A DNA stretch of 64,000 nt from Bacillota bacterium. Its GTDB lineage: Bacteria; Bacillota; Negativicutes; DSM-13327. Positions within the stretch are counted from its first letter, which is position 1, and every line of letters begins with the position of its first letter. Shown here one piece after another: positions 54,989 through 64,000 of the stretch. The notes under the pieces are model-generated. The model did no database searches and was not told the DNA's origin. It saw only the letters and a program-made list of their open reading frames with translations. The DNA is taken from the NCBI GenBank assembly GCA_017889585.1, contig JAGFZX010000006.1, forward strand, positions 34,847-98,846, given 5' to 3'. The position numbers and the translations under genes are program-made.

Positions 54989-57424
54989 ATGCAAGCATCA
55001 ATAAAATGGCTTAAAGAATATGTTGAGTTTAAAGAGTCTCCTGAAGTGTTAGCTGAAATGCTGACCATGGCTGGTGTTCCCGTAGAAGGAATTACATACT
55101 TAGGAAAAGGTATTGATAAGATTGTCACTGGCAAGATTGTTGATATTGAGAAACATCCTAATGCAACTAAATTATCTGTCTGTAAAATAGATGTAGGCAA
55201 TGAAAAATTAACTATTGTTACTGGCGCCACAAATGTGCAGGTAGGACATGTTGTTCCTGTAGCATTAGTGGGGGCAAAATTGCCTAATGGTCTGGAAATT
55301 CAGCCCACAGATTTGCGTGGACTCATGTCTTATGGGATGCTCTGTTCTTCAACTGAACTTAATATTGATAGTAAGTTATTATCGGCTGAAGCTAGAGAAG
55401 GTATTTATATTTTGCCGGCAGATACGGCTATTGGCATAGATATTAAAGAAGCTTTAGGACTTGATGATGTCGTTTTGGAATTTGAGTTAACAGCAAATCG
55501 GGCAGATTGCTTCTGCATGCTAGGACTGGCCCGAGAAGTGGCAGTGTTAACTGGCGGCAAGTTAAAAAAGCCAATACTTAATGTGCATGAAACTGCAGAA
55601 GATAAGGCGACTAGTCTAGTGAAGGTTATTATCGAAGAACCTGCTTTATGTTCGCGTTTTGCAGTGCGGGTTTTACAAAATGTGAAAGTTGGGCCATCGC
55701 CAAAGTGGCTTGTACATCGTCTGCAAGCTGTCGGTATGCGGTCCATTAATAATGTGGTCGATGTGACTAATTATGTGATGTTAGAAATGTGCCAACCTAT
55801 GCATGCTTATGATTATAATTTGTTGTCACAACATAGTTTAACAGTACGTAAAGCGTATCCAGGCGAAAAATTAACTACACTTGATGGAGTAAAACGTATA
55901 CTTACCTCCGAGATGTTAGTGGTCGCTGATGGTATTCAAGCTGTAGGGGTTGCTGGTGTAATGGGTGGCCTGGCTACTGAAGTAACTAGTAATACACAAA
56001 ATGTGGTATTAGAAGCAGCAACTTTTGATGGGGTCAGTATTCGCCGTACTTCCCGGGCCCTAGGACTGCGTTCTGAAGCCTCAGGAAGATTTGAACGGGG
56101 TATAGATACTGCCAATAGTATTCGGGCTCTCGATCGTGCCGCGGAGCTCTTAGAAAAGATGGGGGCATGTAAGGTTTGCCCTGAGATTGTAGAGAGTTAT
56201 CCTAATATGTTGTTGCCAAAGCAAATTACCTTTTTACCGCTCAAAGTAAATGCTTATTTGGGAACGAGTATAGATAGAGTGGTGATGCTCAATATTTTAC
56301 GTTCCTTAGAGTTTGAAATTGATACACAATCTACTGATGATAAAGTGATAGTGAATGTACCTAGTTGGCGAGGGGATGTTCATGGTCATGCTGACATTTG
56401 TGAAGAAGTTGCTCGAATTTATGGTTTTGATAAGATTCCGACCACCACACCTGGTGGAAATATATTGCGTGGCGGACAAGAGTATGTTCAGTCTATTGTT
56501 GACCGTATCAAGACAATTTTGACTGGAGTCGGATTTGATGAAATTGTTTCACTCAGTTTCACCCACCCTCAGACCTTGAATAAATTAAATATCGAGGAAG
56601 ATAGTATACTGCGTAATGCTATTACAGTACTCAATCCTATTACCGATGATTTCCCGATATTACGAACTACTTTGCTCGGTGGTATATTGGAAACCGTTGT
56701 TCGTAATATTTCGCGAAAAAATGAAGATATTAAAATTTATGAACTGGGTGCAGTGTACTTGCCAAAAGAGTTACCACTAAGCTCCCTGCCGAAGGAGCCA
56801 TTAATGCTCTGTGGTGCCTTGGTAGGCAAACGCAATGAATTTTTATGGAATACAGGTAGAGATGTTGTTGATTTTTATGATGCGAAAGGCACTATTGAGG
56901 TCCTGCTGAATTCCTTAGGAGTTAGTGATTATGAGGTTAGAGAAGGCGCGCATGCATCACTTCATCCGGGAAAAACAGCGATCTTTACTAAAGATGGTCA
57001 GGTACTGGCAACAGTTGGCGAAGTACATCCGAAAGTAGTAGATGATTTTAATATTAACCGTAAAGTATATGTTTTTGAAATAAATGTAGAAACTTTATCA
57101 AGTCAGGTGATGTTACTTAAATCCTATCAGCCGTTGCCTAAGTTTCCAGCAATAAATCGTGATTTGGCAGTTGTGTTATCAACAGAGATATCTGCTGATA
57201 GAGTGACGCAAGGGATTATTGCTAGTGCTGGACCACTGTTGAGTGATGTGCGATTATTTGATGTATATAACGGTGAGCAGGTCGCTGAAGGATCACGCAG
57301 TTTAGCTTTTTCCCTAACTTATCGTCATCAAGACCGCACTCTTACTGATAGTGAAATTGATGTATTCCATAAAAATGTAGTTGAATACTTAGGTAAGACA
57401 TTGAAAGCTAAGATTCGGAGTTAA
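54989..57424 (+). CDS. pheT: Phenylalanine-tRNA ligase beta subunit
   Basis: 811 residues from ATG at 54989, 6 bases after GGAGG (ATG at 54983 is too close). tRNA-binding EMAP-like domain (about 40-150), B3/B4 editing domain with FELTANRADCFCMLGLAREVA and the MCQPMHAYD tract, B5 and catalytic-like core (SFTHPQTL, ILRTTLLGG), and FDX-ACB anticodon domain at the C terminus (QPLPKFPAINRDLAVVL). Completes the alpha2beta2 enzyme. Stop coincides with the first base of RNA element B. Confidence 0.97.
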   Translation: MQASIKWLKEYVEFKESPEVLAEMLTMAGVPVEGITYLGKGIDKIVTGKIVDIEKHPNATKLSVCKIDVGNEKLTIVTGATNVQVGHVVPVALVGAKLPNGLEIQPTDLRGLMSYGMLCSSTELNIDSKLLSAEAREGIYILPADTAIGIDIKEALGLDDVVLEFELTANRADCFCMLGLAREVAVLTGGKLKKPILNVHETAEDKATSLVKVIIEEPALCSRFAVRVLQNVKVGPSPKWLVHRLQAVGMRSINNVVDVTNYVMLEMCQPMHAYDYNLLSQHSLTVRKAYPGEKLTTLDGVKRILTSEMLVVADGIQAVGVAGVMGGLATEVTSNTQNVVLEAATFDGVSIRRTSRALGLRSEASGRFERGIDTANSIRALDRAAELLEKMGACKVCPEIVESYPNMLLPKQITFLPLKVNAYLGTSIDRVVMLNILRSLEFEIDTQSTDDKVIVNVPSWRGDVHGHADICEEVARIYGFDKIPTTTPGGNILRGGQEYVQSIVDRIKTILTGVGFDEIVSLSFTHPQTLNKLNIEEDSILRNAITVLNPITDDFPILRTTLLGGILETVVRNISRKNEDIKIYELGAVYLPKELPLSSLPKEPLMLCGALVGKRNEFLWNTGRDVVDFYDAKGTIEVLLNSLGVSDYEVREGAHASLHPGKTAIFTKDGQVLATVGEVHPKVVDDFNINRKVYVFEINVETLSSQVMLLKSYQPLPKFPAINRDLAVVLSTEISADRVTQGIIASAGPLLSDVRLFDVYNGEQVAEGSRSLAFSLTYRHQDRTLTDSEIDVFHKNVVEYLGKTLKAKIRS

Positions 57425-57537
57425 AAAGCAGGTACAGGTTGCTTCGGCGACAATGTTAAGGGCTTTGTTCGATGCGTTAGCAGTCGAACTTCCTTATGCC
57501 CTCAGGACTTGGTGCAAACCAAGTCTTTTTTCTTTTT
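57424..57537 (+). ncRNA. Structured RNA-like element, copy B
   Basis: About 113 bases directly after the pheT stop: first hairpin GTTGC-TTCG-GCGAC, then GTTCGA / TCGAAC (57467-57489) with the same 11-base loop as copy A, an AGGGC / GCCCT outer pair, and a terminator GACTTGGT-GCAA-ACCAAGTC with TTTTTT. Stems in the first and last hairpins differ from copy A, while pairing is kept. Here it also serves as the pheST terminator. Family unknown to me. Confidence 0.65.
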
Positions 57538-57563
57538 AGTATACAGAAAGCATAATTTATAGT

Positions 57564-57632
57564 TGTCATTACGAGCGTAGTGTCGCAATCTCTGTTCACG
57601 TAGGGGATTGCGACACTATACTTGCAATGACA
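57564..57632. repeat. Palindromic interspersed repeat
   Basis: Inverted repeat: TGTCATTACGAGCGTAGTGTCGCAATC and GATTGCGACACTATACTTGCAATGACA, near-perfect arms about 27 bases long with a 10-base loop region. It resembles the widespread GTCATTGCGAG...GCAATGAC class of short repeats. No gene inside. Confidence 0.7.
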
Positions 57633-57731
57633 TAAAAGGACGACAAGTTTTTTCTCATATACATGCAGGAAAATATATTTATTAGGTCGAATGTAATGGT
57701 TAAGTAAAACTATAGGTAATTAGGTGGAGCT

Positions 57732-57980
57732 ATGAATGGAAAAAAATATAAAGTAACAGTTGAAGTTTTTGGTGAAAATTATTCTTTGAAAAGTGATATA
57801 GAACTTGATAGGGTGATTAAGGTTGCAGCATTAGTCGATGAGCGCATGAAAAAAATTTCTAAAGCTAATTTATGTTTATCACCGAACAGGGTAGCGATAC
57901 TCGCAGCACTTAATATTGCCGAAGAACTTTTACAGCTGGAACATAATTATAAGGAACTCATCAAAATGGTAGAAGAATAA
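57732..57980 (+). CDS. zapA: Cell division protein ZapA
   Basis: 82 residues. N-terminal strand-rich part KKYKVTVEVFGENYSLKS, DIELDRVIKVAALVDERMKKI, the LSPNRVAILAALNIAEELLQLE helix and a coiled-coil end. ZapA links FtsZ filaments at the division site. Position before mutS2, a few genes downstream of pheT, is conserved in Firmicutes. Confidence 0.88.
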   Translation: MNGKKYKVTVEVFGENYSLKSDIELDRVIKVAALVDERMKKISKANLCLSPNRVAILAALNIAEELLQLEHNYKELIKMVEE

Positions 57981-58055
57981 CATGTAAAGCAACGAGGTTA
58001 TACGGAATAATAGTCCTTTTGATTGGAGATAATAATAATTAAAAGGACGGGTGTT

Positions 58056-58727
58056 ATGCCTCAAATAGAGAATGCTGGTCACATATTATTACATATAGTG
58101 GTTTTGTTTGCGGTGGCTCTTATTGTTGTTCGATTGATGGGGAGTCGTACTGTAGGACAATTATCACCTTTTGATTTTATTATTATGGTGGGAATTGGTG
58201 ACATTATTGTTACTGCTTCCATGGATAAGGGACAGACGTTATTTGCTGGAATTGAGGGGTTAGTAGCGCTATTGGTATTACAGCAATTATTATCTTATTT
58301 ATCCCTAAAAAATACTACCTTGCGTAAATGGTTTGAAGGCACACCGGTTGTGCTTATTCAAGATGGAAAAATTATTCGAGAAAATTTTACTAAAACTAAC
58401 TTTAATTATGATGATTTGCGTCAAGAATTACATAAACAAGGTATGGATATGGCAGATTTAGCGGAGATTAGATTGGCACGACTTGAAAGTTGCGGTGCTT
58501 TTTCGATCATCAAAAAGCCAGACACGGAGCCCTTAACTAAAAGTGAGTTTGAATTATATCTTAAAAGTATTCATACAAATCCCCTTAGCCCCCTAGGGCA
58601 GGAATGGCTCAAAATAGAGCAGTATATGTCTGAAGTACATTATTTGGTAGAATATTTTAAAAATCAAGACGTATCAAGGCAAACAAATAATAGTAATGAA
58701 GTAAAAGATACTAAAGATTTACCGTAG
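58056..58727 (+). CDS. DUF421 membrane protein (YetF-like)
   Basis: 223 residues from ATG at 58056 after AAGGACGGG. Three membrane helices in the first 80 residues with VVRLMGSRTVGQLSPFDFIIMVGIGDI, the DUF421 hallmark; then a soluble domain (KWFEGTPVVLIQDGKIIRENFTKTNFNYDDLRQELHKQGM, AEIRLARLESCGAFSII). In Bacillus relatives (YetF, YdfS, YrbG) these are linked to spore or cell-surface functions, molecular role uncertain. Confidence 0.85.
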   Translation: MPQIENAGHILLHIVVLFAVALIVVRLMGSRTVGQLSPFDFIIMVGIGDIIVTASMDKGQTLFAGIEGLVALLVLQQLLSYLSLKNTTLRKWFEGTPVVLIQDGKIIRENFTKTNFNYDDLRQELHKQGMDMADLAEIRLARLESCGAFSIIKKPDTEPLTKSEFELYLKSIHTNPLSPLGQEWLKIEQYMSEVHYLVEYFKNQDVSRQTNNSNEVKDTKDLP

Positions 58728-58756
58728 AGGAAGGGGATACCTTCTTCTATTTAGTT
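58727..58756 (+). terminator. Weak terminator-like hairpin
   Basis: GAGGAAGG / CCTTCTTC with a 5-base loop and a short T stretch, 45 bp before the U32 gene. Confidence 0.4.
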
Positions 58757-58801
58757 TGTATGCATTTTGAAGGTTGTTGATTTAGAAAGGAATGAAGTAA
58801 A

Positions 58802-61318
58802 ATGATAGAATTATTAGCGCCAGTTGGCAGCCATGAAGCTTTGGTGGCAGCAGTGGAGAGTGGGGCAAATGCTGTATATTTGGCAGGAAAAATGTTTGGT
58901 GCTCGTGCCAGTGCGCCTAATTTTAATAATGAAGAATTGTTAGATGCAGTAAGATTTGCTCATTTGCGTAGTGTGAATGTGTATGTAACAGTCAATACCA
59001 TTATTGATAATAGTGAAATACCTATATTTATCACATACTTGCGGCATTTATATCAAATTGGTGTTGATGCTATTATTGTTCAGGATTTAGGTGCCATTCA
59101 AATCGCTAAACAAGTTATACCTAATATGCCAATACATGCTAGTACACAAATGACAGTGCATAATCTAGAAGGTGCTGAACTATTAACAGAGCTTGGCTTT
59201 GCAAGAGTGGTAGTCTCTAGAGAGTTGTCTCTTGATGAGCTTACTCATATGTGTAAGAATACACATACAGAGATTGAAGCTTTTGTTCATGGGGCCTTAT
59301 GTATTTCCTATTCAGGGCAATGCTTAATGAGTAGTATGATTGGGGGGCGTAGTGGTAATCGGGGGCGTTGCGCTCAGCCATGTCGTTTGCCTTATACTCT
59401 TATGGATAGCTCGGGTAATAATGTAATTGATGAAGGGGAAGCTGGAGAATATCTCTTAAGTCCTAGAGATTTAAATACACTCTCCATGATACCTGAGCTT
59501 ATTCGTGCTGGGGTAACTTCTTTTAAAATTGAGGGCCGTATGAAACGGCCAGAATATGTAGCAGTGGTAGTTGATACTTACAGGCGAGCAATTGATGCTT
59601 GCCAAGCTGATGAGGAAAATTATGTGATTGGGGATAATGAACAAAAAGATCTAGCGCAAATTTTTAATCGGGATTTTACCACTGCTTACTTAAAGAGTAA
59701 TCAAGGGCGCAATATGATGAGTGATCGCCGTCCTAATAATAGAGGGGTAAGAATTGGGCGGGTTAGTGAGTATCATTACCAGGAAAGAATGGCAACTATT
59801 AAATTGGATGAACCTTTATATATCAATGATATTGTTGAATTTTGGGTTAAAGTTGGTGGACGAGTTAGCTCAACCATAACAGCAATGACTGTAAACGGTC
59901 TGCCGGTAACTGTTGCGCCAGCCGGGGCAGAAGTAGCCATTGGAGTGCAGCCTGTTCGTGAGAACGATCGGGTATTTAAGGTTTTTGATGCTGGACTAAT
60001 GCAGAGAGCCCGGTCTTTTTTTGAGGCTCCAAATGCGATAAGACGTATAAACGTTGATATAACAGTGAATGTCAGTGAGGGGCAGCCCCTTGTGATCAGT
60101 ATGCACGATGCAGATGGTTTTTGTGGAAGTGCTGCCACTGAGTTTCTGGCAGAGAAGGCTATAAAGCGACCATTAACAATTGAAACAATTACAAAGCAGA
60201 TCAATAGATTGGGTTCGACTATTTTTAGCCTGGGCCGATTAGAGTGTACTATCGATGGGGAGATTATGGTTCCGGTCAGTGAGATCAATGATGCGAGGCG
60301 ACGAGCTACTCTAGAACTGGAAAAAGCTCGTTTGGCATCTTATGATCGACCGCCTCTTCCTGCTCAACGCTATACTGTAAATGATTTTATTCCCCGAGCA
60401 GTCAACGGCGGGAGTCATATATCAAAAAAAGAATTGACTGTGCCGTTGCTCACAGTCAATGTTGATACACTTGACAAACTAAAGGCTTGTATCACTAGTG
60501 GTGCTGATCGTATTATGTTTGGTGGGGAATCTTTTAATCATCATGAGATTACCCCTGAGGAGTATAGTCAGGCAGTGTCGATAGTACGCGCCCATGGTAA
60601 AAAAATTATTTTGAATACGCCGCGCATTGTAAAACAGTGGCAGATGAATGCTCTAAAAACCGAGCTCAGTTTATTTCAAGAATTACAGCCTGATGCTGTT
60701 AGTATTAGCAATCTTGGCGTACTGCAGGTTGCTAAGCAGTTGACTCAGTTGCCATTACATGGGGATTATCCTTTGAATATCTATAATGATGTGTCCTTAC
60801 AGTTTCTTGTCGAGCAGGGATTTTCAAGCGCGACCTTATCGCCTGAACTCAATTTCTCACAAATAACAGAAATTAACCATGGTGATAAGATTGCTTTAGA
60901 ATGTTTAGTACATGGATACTTAACGCTAATGGTCTCTGAATATTGTATGATGGGTAGCTATCTAGGAGGATTGCATACTGGGAAATGCAATCAAGCTTGT
61001 TTACGCGCGGAGTATCAATTGAAAGACCGTAAGAATGAAAAATTTCCAGTTGTCACTGATCAATTTTGTCGAATGCATCTTTTGAATGGCAAAGAACTTA
61101 GTATGTTGCCCCATGTTCCTAAATTCGGTAGGATGGGCATCGATCGTATAAGAATTGAGGGTAAAAAAGGTACGATAGAGTATCTAGGCAAAATGACCAA
61201 GTTATATAAAGAAATACTATTGCAGGGAGAAAAGCATCCATTGTTTGTACAAGATCAATTAGGAACAATGGAACATGAAGAGATCACGCGGGGACATTAT
61301 TTCCGGGGTGTGTTATAA
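58802..61318 (+). CDS. Peptidase U32 family protein
   Basis: 838 residues: U32 domain (MIELLAPVGSHEALVAAVESGANAVYLAG near residue 1, EAFVHGALCISYSGQCLMSS and RGRCAQPCR cysteine motif near 160-200), followed by the DUF3656-type second half with CLVHGYLTLMVSEYCMMGS and CNQAC. The cysteines probably hold an Fe-S or zinc site; known relatives are tRNA/rRNA hydroxylating enzymes (RlhA, TrhP) rather than proteases. Substrate uncertain. ATG follows AGAAAGGAATG. Confidence 0.9.
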   Translation: MIELLAPVGSHEALVAAVESGANAVYLAGKMFGARASAPNFNNEELLDAVRFAHLRSVNVYVTVNTIIDNSEIPIFITYLRHLYQIGVDAIIVQDLGAIQIAKQVIPNMPIHASTQMTVHNLEGAELLTELGFARVVVSRELSLDELTHMCKNTHTEIEAFVHGALCISYSGQCLMSSMIGGRSGNRGRCAQPCRLPYTLMDSSGNNVIDEGEAGEYLLSPRDLNTLSMIPELIRAGVTSFKIEGRMKRPEYVAVVVDTYRRAIDACQADEENYVIGDNEQKDLAQIFNRDFTTAYLKSNQGRNMMSDRRPNNRGVRIGRVSEYHYQERMATIKLDEPLYINDIVEFWVKVGGRVSSTITAMTVNGLPVTVAPAGAEVAIGVQPVRENDRVFKVFDAGLMQRARSFFEAPNAIRRINVDITVNVSEGQPLVISMHDADGFCGSAATEFLAEKAIKRPLTIETITKQINRLGSTIFSLGRLECTIDGEIMVPVSEINDARRRATLELEKARLASYDRPPLPAQRYTVNDFIPRAVNGGSHISKKELTVPLLTVNVDTLDKLKACITSGADRIMFGGESFNHHEITPEEYSQAVSIVRAHGKKIILNTPRIVKQWQMNALKTELSLFQELQPDAVSISNLGVLQVAKQLTQLPLHGDYPLNIYNDVSLQFLVEQGFSSATLSPELNFSQITEINHGDKIALECLVHGYLTLMVSEYCMMGSYLGGLHTGKCNQACLRAEYQLKDRKNEKFPVVTDQFCRMHLLNGKELSMLPHVPKFGRMGIDRIRIEGKKGTIEYLGKMTKLYKEILLQGEKHPLFVQDQLGTMEHEEITRGHYFRGVL

Positions 61319-61350
61319 AAGTAAGAGATGATTTCTAGGGAGAGAAATAA

Positions 61351-63711
61351 ATGGATTTATCTGTGTTAAAAACATTAGAATATAATAAAATACGTAGTAT
61401 GTTGGCTGATCGATGTAGCTGCACGATTGGTTGCGAACTTGCTGAGGAATTGGTGCCTACCAATGAAATACATGAAGTTGAAAGACGGATTGCAGAAACT
61501 AGAGAAGCTAGAGAAATTCTTGATGCCATGTCGAATATCCCCCTTGGTGGTATTCGAGATATTCGCGGCATGCTTAAAAGGGCAGAAGTAGGTTCAATTC
61601 TAGACCCCCATGAGCTCACGGCTATTAGCAGCACTTTATATGCATCGCGGAGGATGAAAAATTTCTTTGTTGATATGCCGGCAACTATTGTTATTCTAGC
61701 TGGTTATGTAGTAAATATTACAGTACTTCGTAATGTTGAGAATGCCATTGAAAATATAGTGAATGAGCAGGGAAACATTCGTGATGATGCAAGCCCTGAA
61801 CTATTAAAGATTAGACGGGAAGTAAGGAATGCTCAGGGGCGTGTAAAGGATAAATTGGATAGTATATTGCGTTCTAGTGAATATCAGAAATACTTTCAAG
61901 ATACACTCGTGACCATGCGAGGCGATCGGTATGTTATACCTATCAAGCAAGAGTCTCGTTATCATTTTCCAGGCATTATTCATGATCAGTCCGCAAGCGG
62001 TGCTACTGTATTTATTGAACCCATGGCGGTAGTCGTTTTAAACAATGAGATAAAACAGCTCATGTCTGCTGAAAAAAATGAAATTGAACGGATCCTGCGA
62101 GCTATTGCAGCCCAAATTGCTAATTTTGCTGAGGAAATGTATACAAATTGTGATGCGCTAGCTCAAATTGATTTTGCATTTGCTAAGGCGAAGCTAAGTC
62201 AGGATATGCAGGCTACAATGCCAATTATCAATAATGAGGGATATGTCAACTTGCATCAGGCGAGGCATCCTTTAATACCAGCTGCTGTAGTGGTTCCCAT
62301 TGATATTTATCTAGGCCGCGATTTTAATACCTTATTGATTACTGGCCCTAATACAGGTGGTAAGACGGTGACCTTAAAAACCCTAGGGCTATTTGCCCTC
62401 ATGTCTCAGGCTGGACTCTATATTCCGGTCGATAGTGGTTCGGAAATAGCCGTCTTTAATAACGTATTTGCGGATATTGGTGATGAGCAAAGTATTGAAC
62501 AGAGTTTAAGTACTTTTTCAGCTCATATGACTAATTTGGTCAGGATTTTGGGGAAAGTTTCTCTGCATGATTTGGTACTGATTGATGAAATTGGTTCAGG
62601 TACTGATCCTGATGAGGGTTCAGCTCTCGCCATTGCAATTTTAGAATATTTGTTGGGTGCTGGTGCGCGAACGATTGCTACAACTCATTATAGTGAATTA
62701 AAAACATTTGCGTATTCTAGGGCGGGAATTGAAAACGCCAGTGTAGAATTTGATATACAAACACTGAAACCTACTTATCGTTTACTAATCGGTATTCCAG
62801 GTAGTAGTAATGCTTTTGCTATTAGTAGGCGATTAGGGTTATCTGAGGTTATAGTCGAACAGGCTAAAAATTTGATTGGCAAGGATCATGCTGAGTTTGA
62901 AACAGTACTTAATGCTTTGGAAGAGCAAAAGATAGCTTATGACAAACTGAATGAGGAACTAGCTAGTCAGGAGCAATTGCTATCAACTCTTAGGGCAAAG
63001 CTTGCTGAGGAGCAAAAGTCTTTAGCTGCCAAAAAGCAAAGTATTTTGGCAAAGGCTAAAAATGATGCTGAGTCCATATTGCGGCAAGCAAGACGTGAAT
63101 CTGAAAGCATTATTAGTGAACTTAAAGCGCAATTTACGGAAAAAAGTGGCTCAGCAAGACAGATAACTATTGATAAAAACCGAAAACGGTTACGTGAAAA
63201 TCTAGATGGTCTGAGACCTAGTGATGAGGACGATGATAGTCAATTGCCAACAGTTACGTCCGAAATGTTAGAACCTGGTATGAATGTATATGTAACAACA
63301 GTAAAACAAAAAGGCACTGTATTATCGGTCAATGGGAGTAGCGTGACTGTTCAATTAGGTATTATGAAAATGAGTGTAGGAATAGGAGACTGTCGATTAG
63401 TGGGAGAGTCTTCTATTCAAGAAGGTAAAATTAAACAGAGTAATATGGATTTTTCAAAGATGAGAGATGTTTCTCGAGAAATTGATATACGGGGTCTTAT
63501 GGTGGCTGAGGCTGAAATTATTTTAGGAAAGTATATTGATGATGCAATTTTAGCTGGTTTTAGCAAAGTTATTGTTATACATGGTAAGGGGACAGGAGCG
63601 CTACGTAAAGGAGTTAGAGCATACCTGAAACATCATCATTATGTTAGAGATATCAGTATTGGTGAACTTAATGAGGGTGGTGATGGGGCCACTATCGTAC
63701 AATTGTCGTAA
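61351..63711 (+). CDS. mutS2: Endonuclease MutS2
   Basis: 786 residues from ATG at 61351. MutS core (LEYNKIRSMLADRCSC; RGDRYVIPIK), ATPase Walker A GPNTGGKT (332-339), LIDEIGSGTDPDEGSALAIA and TTHYSELK; a long coiled coil (about 500-600), a KOW-like segment and a C-terminal Smr domain (DIRGLMVAEAEI, VIHGKGTGALRKGV). MutS2 suppresses homologous recombination and, in Bacillus, rescues stalled ribosomes. Last gene of the window. Confidence 0.95.
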   Translation: MDLSVLKTLEYNKIRSMLADRCSCTIGCELAEELVPTNEIHEVERRIAETREAREILDAMSNIPLGGIRDIRGMLKRAEVGSILDPHELTAISSTLYASRRMKNFFVDMPATIVILAGYVVNITVLRNVENAIENIVNEQGNIRDDASPELLKIRREVRNAQGRVKDKLDSILRSSEYQKYFQDTLVTMRGDRYVIPIKQESRYHFPGIIHDQSASGATVFIEPMAVVVLNNEIKQLMSAEKNEIERILRAIAAQIANFAEEMYTNCDALAQIDFAFAKAKLSQDMQATMPIINNEGYVNLHQARHPLIPAAVVVPIDIYLGRDFNTLLITGPNTGGKTVTLKTLGLFALMSQAGLYIPVDSGSEIAVFNNVFADIGDEQSIEQSLSTFSAHMTNLVRILGKVSLHDLVLIDEIGSGTDPDEGSALAIAILEYLLGAGARTIATTHYSELKTFAYSRAGIENASVEFDIQTLKPTYRLLIGIPGSSNAFAISRRLGLSEVIVEQAKNLIGKDHAEFETVLNALEEQKIAYDKLNEELASQEQLLSTLRAKLAEEQKSLAAKKQSILAKAKNDAESILRQARRESESIISELKAQFTEKSGSARQITIDKNRKRLRENLDGLRPSDEDDDSQLPTVTSEMLEPGMNVYVTTVKQKGTVLSVNGSSVTVQLGIMKMSVGIGDCRLVGESSIQEGKIKQSNMDFSKMRDVSREIDIRGLMVAEAEIILGKYIDDAILAGFSKVIVIHGKGTGALRKGVRAYLKHHHYVRDISIGELNEGGDGATIVQLS

Positions 63712-63797
63712 AGAAGAAGTGGTGAAAGTCGAAGGTAATTTAAAATGGATATTAAAACTAATGGATTAAAAAGCATGTCAATATAGCAGCGCAATCT

Positions 63798-63849
63798 AAA
63801 AAGAGACGACTCTAAATTCAAATCTTTGAATTTAGAGTCGTCTCTTTTT
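63798..63849. terminator. 25-bp perfect hairpin, terminator
   Basis: Arms 63798-63822 and 63825-63849 are exact complements with a 2-base loop; the plus-strand arm ends in five T. It ends the mutS2 transcript on the plus strand. Beyond it to 64000 no gene is seen. Confidence 0.85.
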
Positions 63850-64000
63850 AATAAAGTTATTTAATTTTATTGGATATTCGTAGTTTTTCGGTACCCTTGT
63901 GAAAAAAGCATTTCCCCCAATATGCATTTTAAAACAGAATAATGTATTATATGACAAAATATTTAGAAAAATATGAAAAAATTAATTGTCACTAACAAAG

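Noticed and set aside
1..64000. CRISPR array, tRNA or rRNA genes
   Set aside because: No regularly spaced direct repeats and no tRNA-like T-loop or cloverleaf was seen by reading; a tRNAscan run would settle it.

Overview
The window is about 64 kb of a low-to-moderate GC chromosome with Firmicutes-type genes: a putative sporulation gene (YtxC), a T-box leader on thrS, infC-rpmI-rplT, KtrAB, ZapA, MutS2 and strong Shine-Dalgarno sites. It also carries an ADP-heptose-type glycosyltransferase (family 9), which points to lipopolysaccharide and an outer membrane. That combination suggests a spore-forming diderm Firmicute of the class Negativicutes, Sporomusaceae-like (for example near Pelosinus or Sporomusa). 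This is inference from gene content; no 16S gene is present.

Layout. 1-6 kb: signalling island with an HD-GYP protein (cut by the window edge), a Cache sensor histidine kinase and a Cache GGDEF-EAL protein whose sensor halves are near copies of each other. 6-14 kb: a group II intron remnant just behind a terminator, small secreted and zinc-ribbon proteins, an amidase, a threonine aldolase, PBP2, a HAD protein and a decayed gene. 14.7-19 kb: a sodium:solute symporter overlapping a HutP-like gene, then a multi-PAS histidine kinase. 19-24.7 kb: a minus-strand permease plus flavoprotein pair, a CapA protein and two unknown genes. 25-31.5 kb: the glycosyltransferase, then an ECF metal transporter operon (CbiMN, CbiQ, CbiO) translationally coupled to the helicase HrpB. 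31.6-34.8 kb: a TyrR-like sigma-54 activator and tryptophanase, with a -24/-12 promoter between them. 34.9-46 kb: accessory and housekeeping genes (Cys-tRNA(Pro) deacylase and a duplicated 3' scrap of it, two MFS exporters, an amidohydrolase, a NudC-like hydrolase, a nitroreductase, a DEAD-box helicase). 46-64 kb: conserved core: ytxC, T-box-thrS, infC-rpmI-rplT behind a structured leader, ktrB-ktrA, an rRNA methyltransferase, pheS-pheT, zapA, DUF421, peptidase U32 and mutS2.

How it fits together. The first signalling genes make, break and sense c-di-GMP or phosphorylate partners from one shared ligand sensor. The last 18 kb is translation machinery with classical RNA control (T-box, putative L20 leader, an ATT start on infC). 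The tryptophanase pair is an inducible amino-acid catabolic unit.

Most worth a second look: (1) two copies of a three-hairpin, terminator-ended RNA-like element (46125-46232 and 57424-57537) sharing an exactly conserved central hairpin; (2) the HutP-like gene nested in a transporter 3' end and lacking two expected histidines; (3) the tandem sensor duplication with swapped output modules; (4) a group II intron remnant at a terminator; (5) a run of eight G at the start of a histidine kinase gene. No tRNA, rRNA or CRISPR array was seen.
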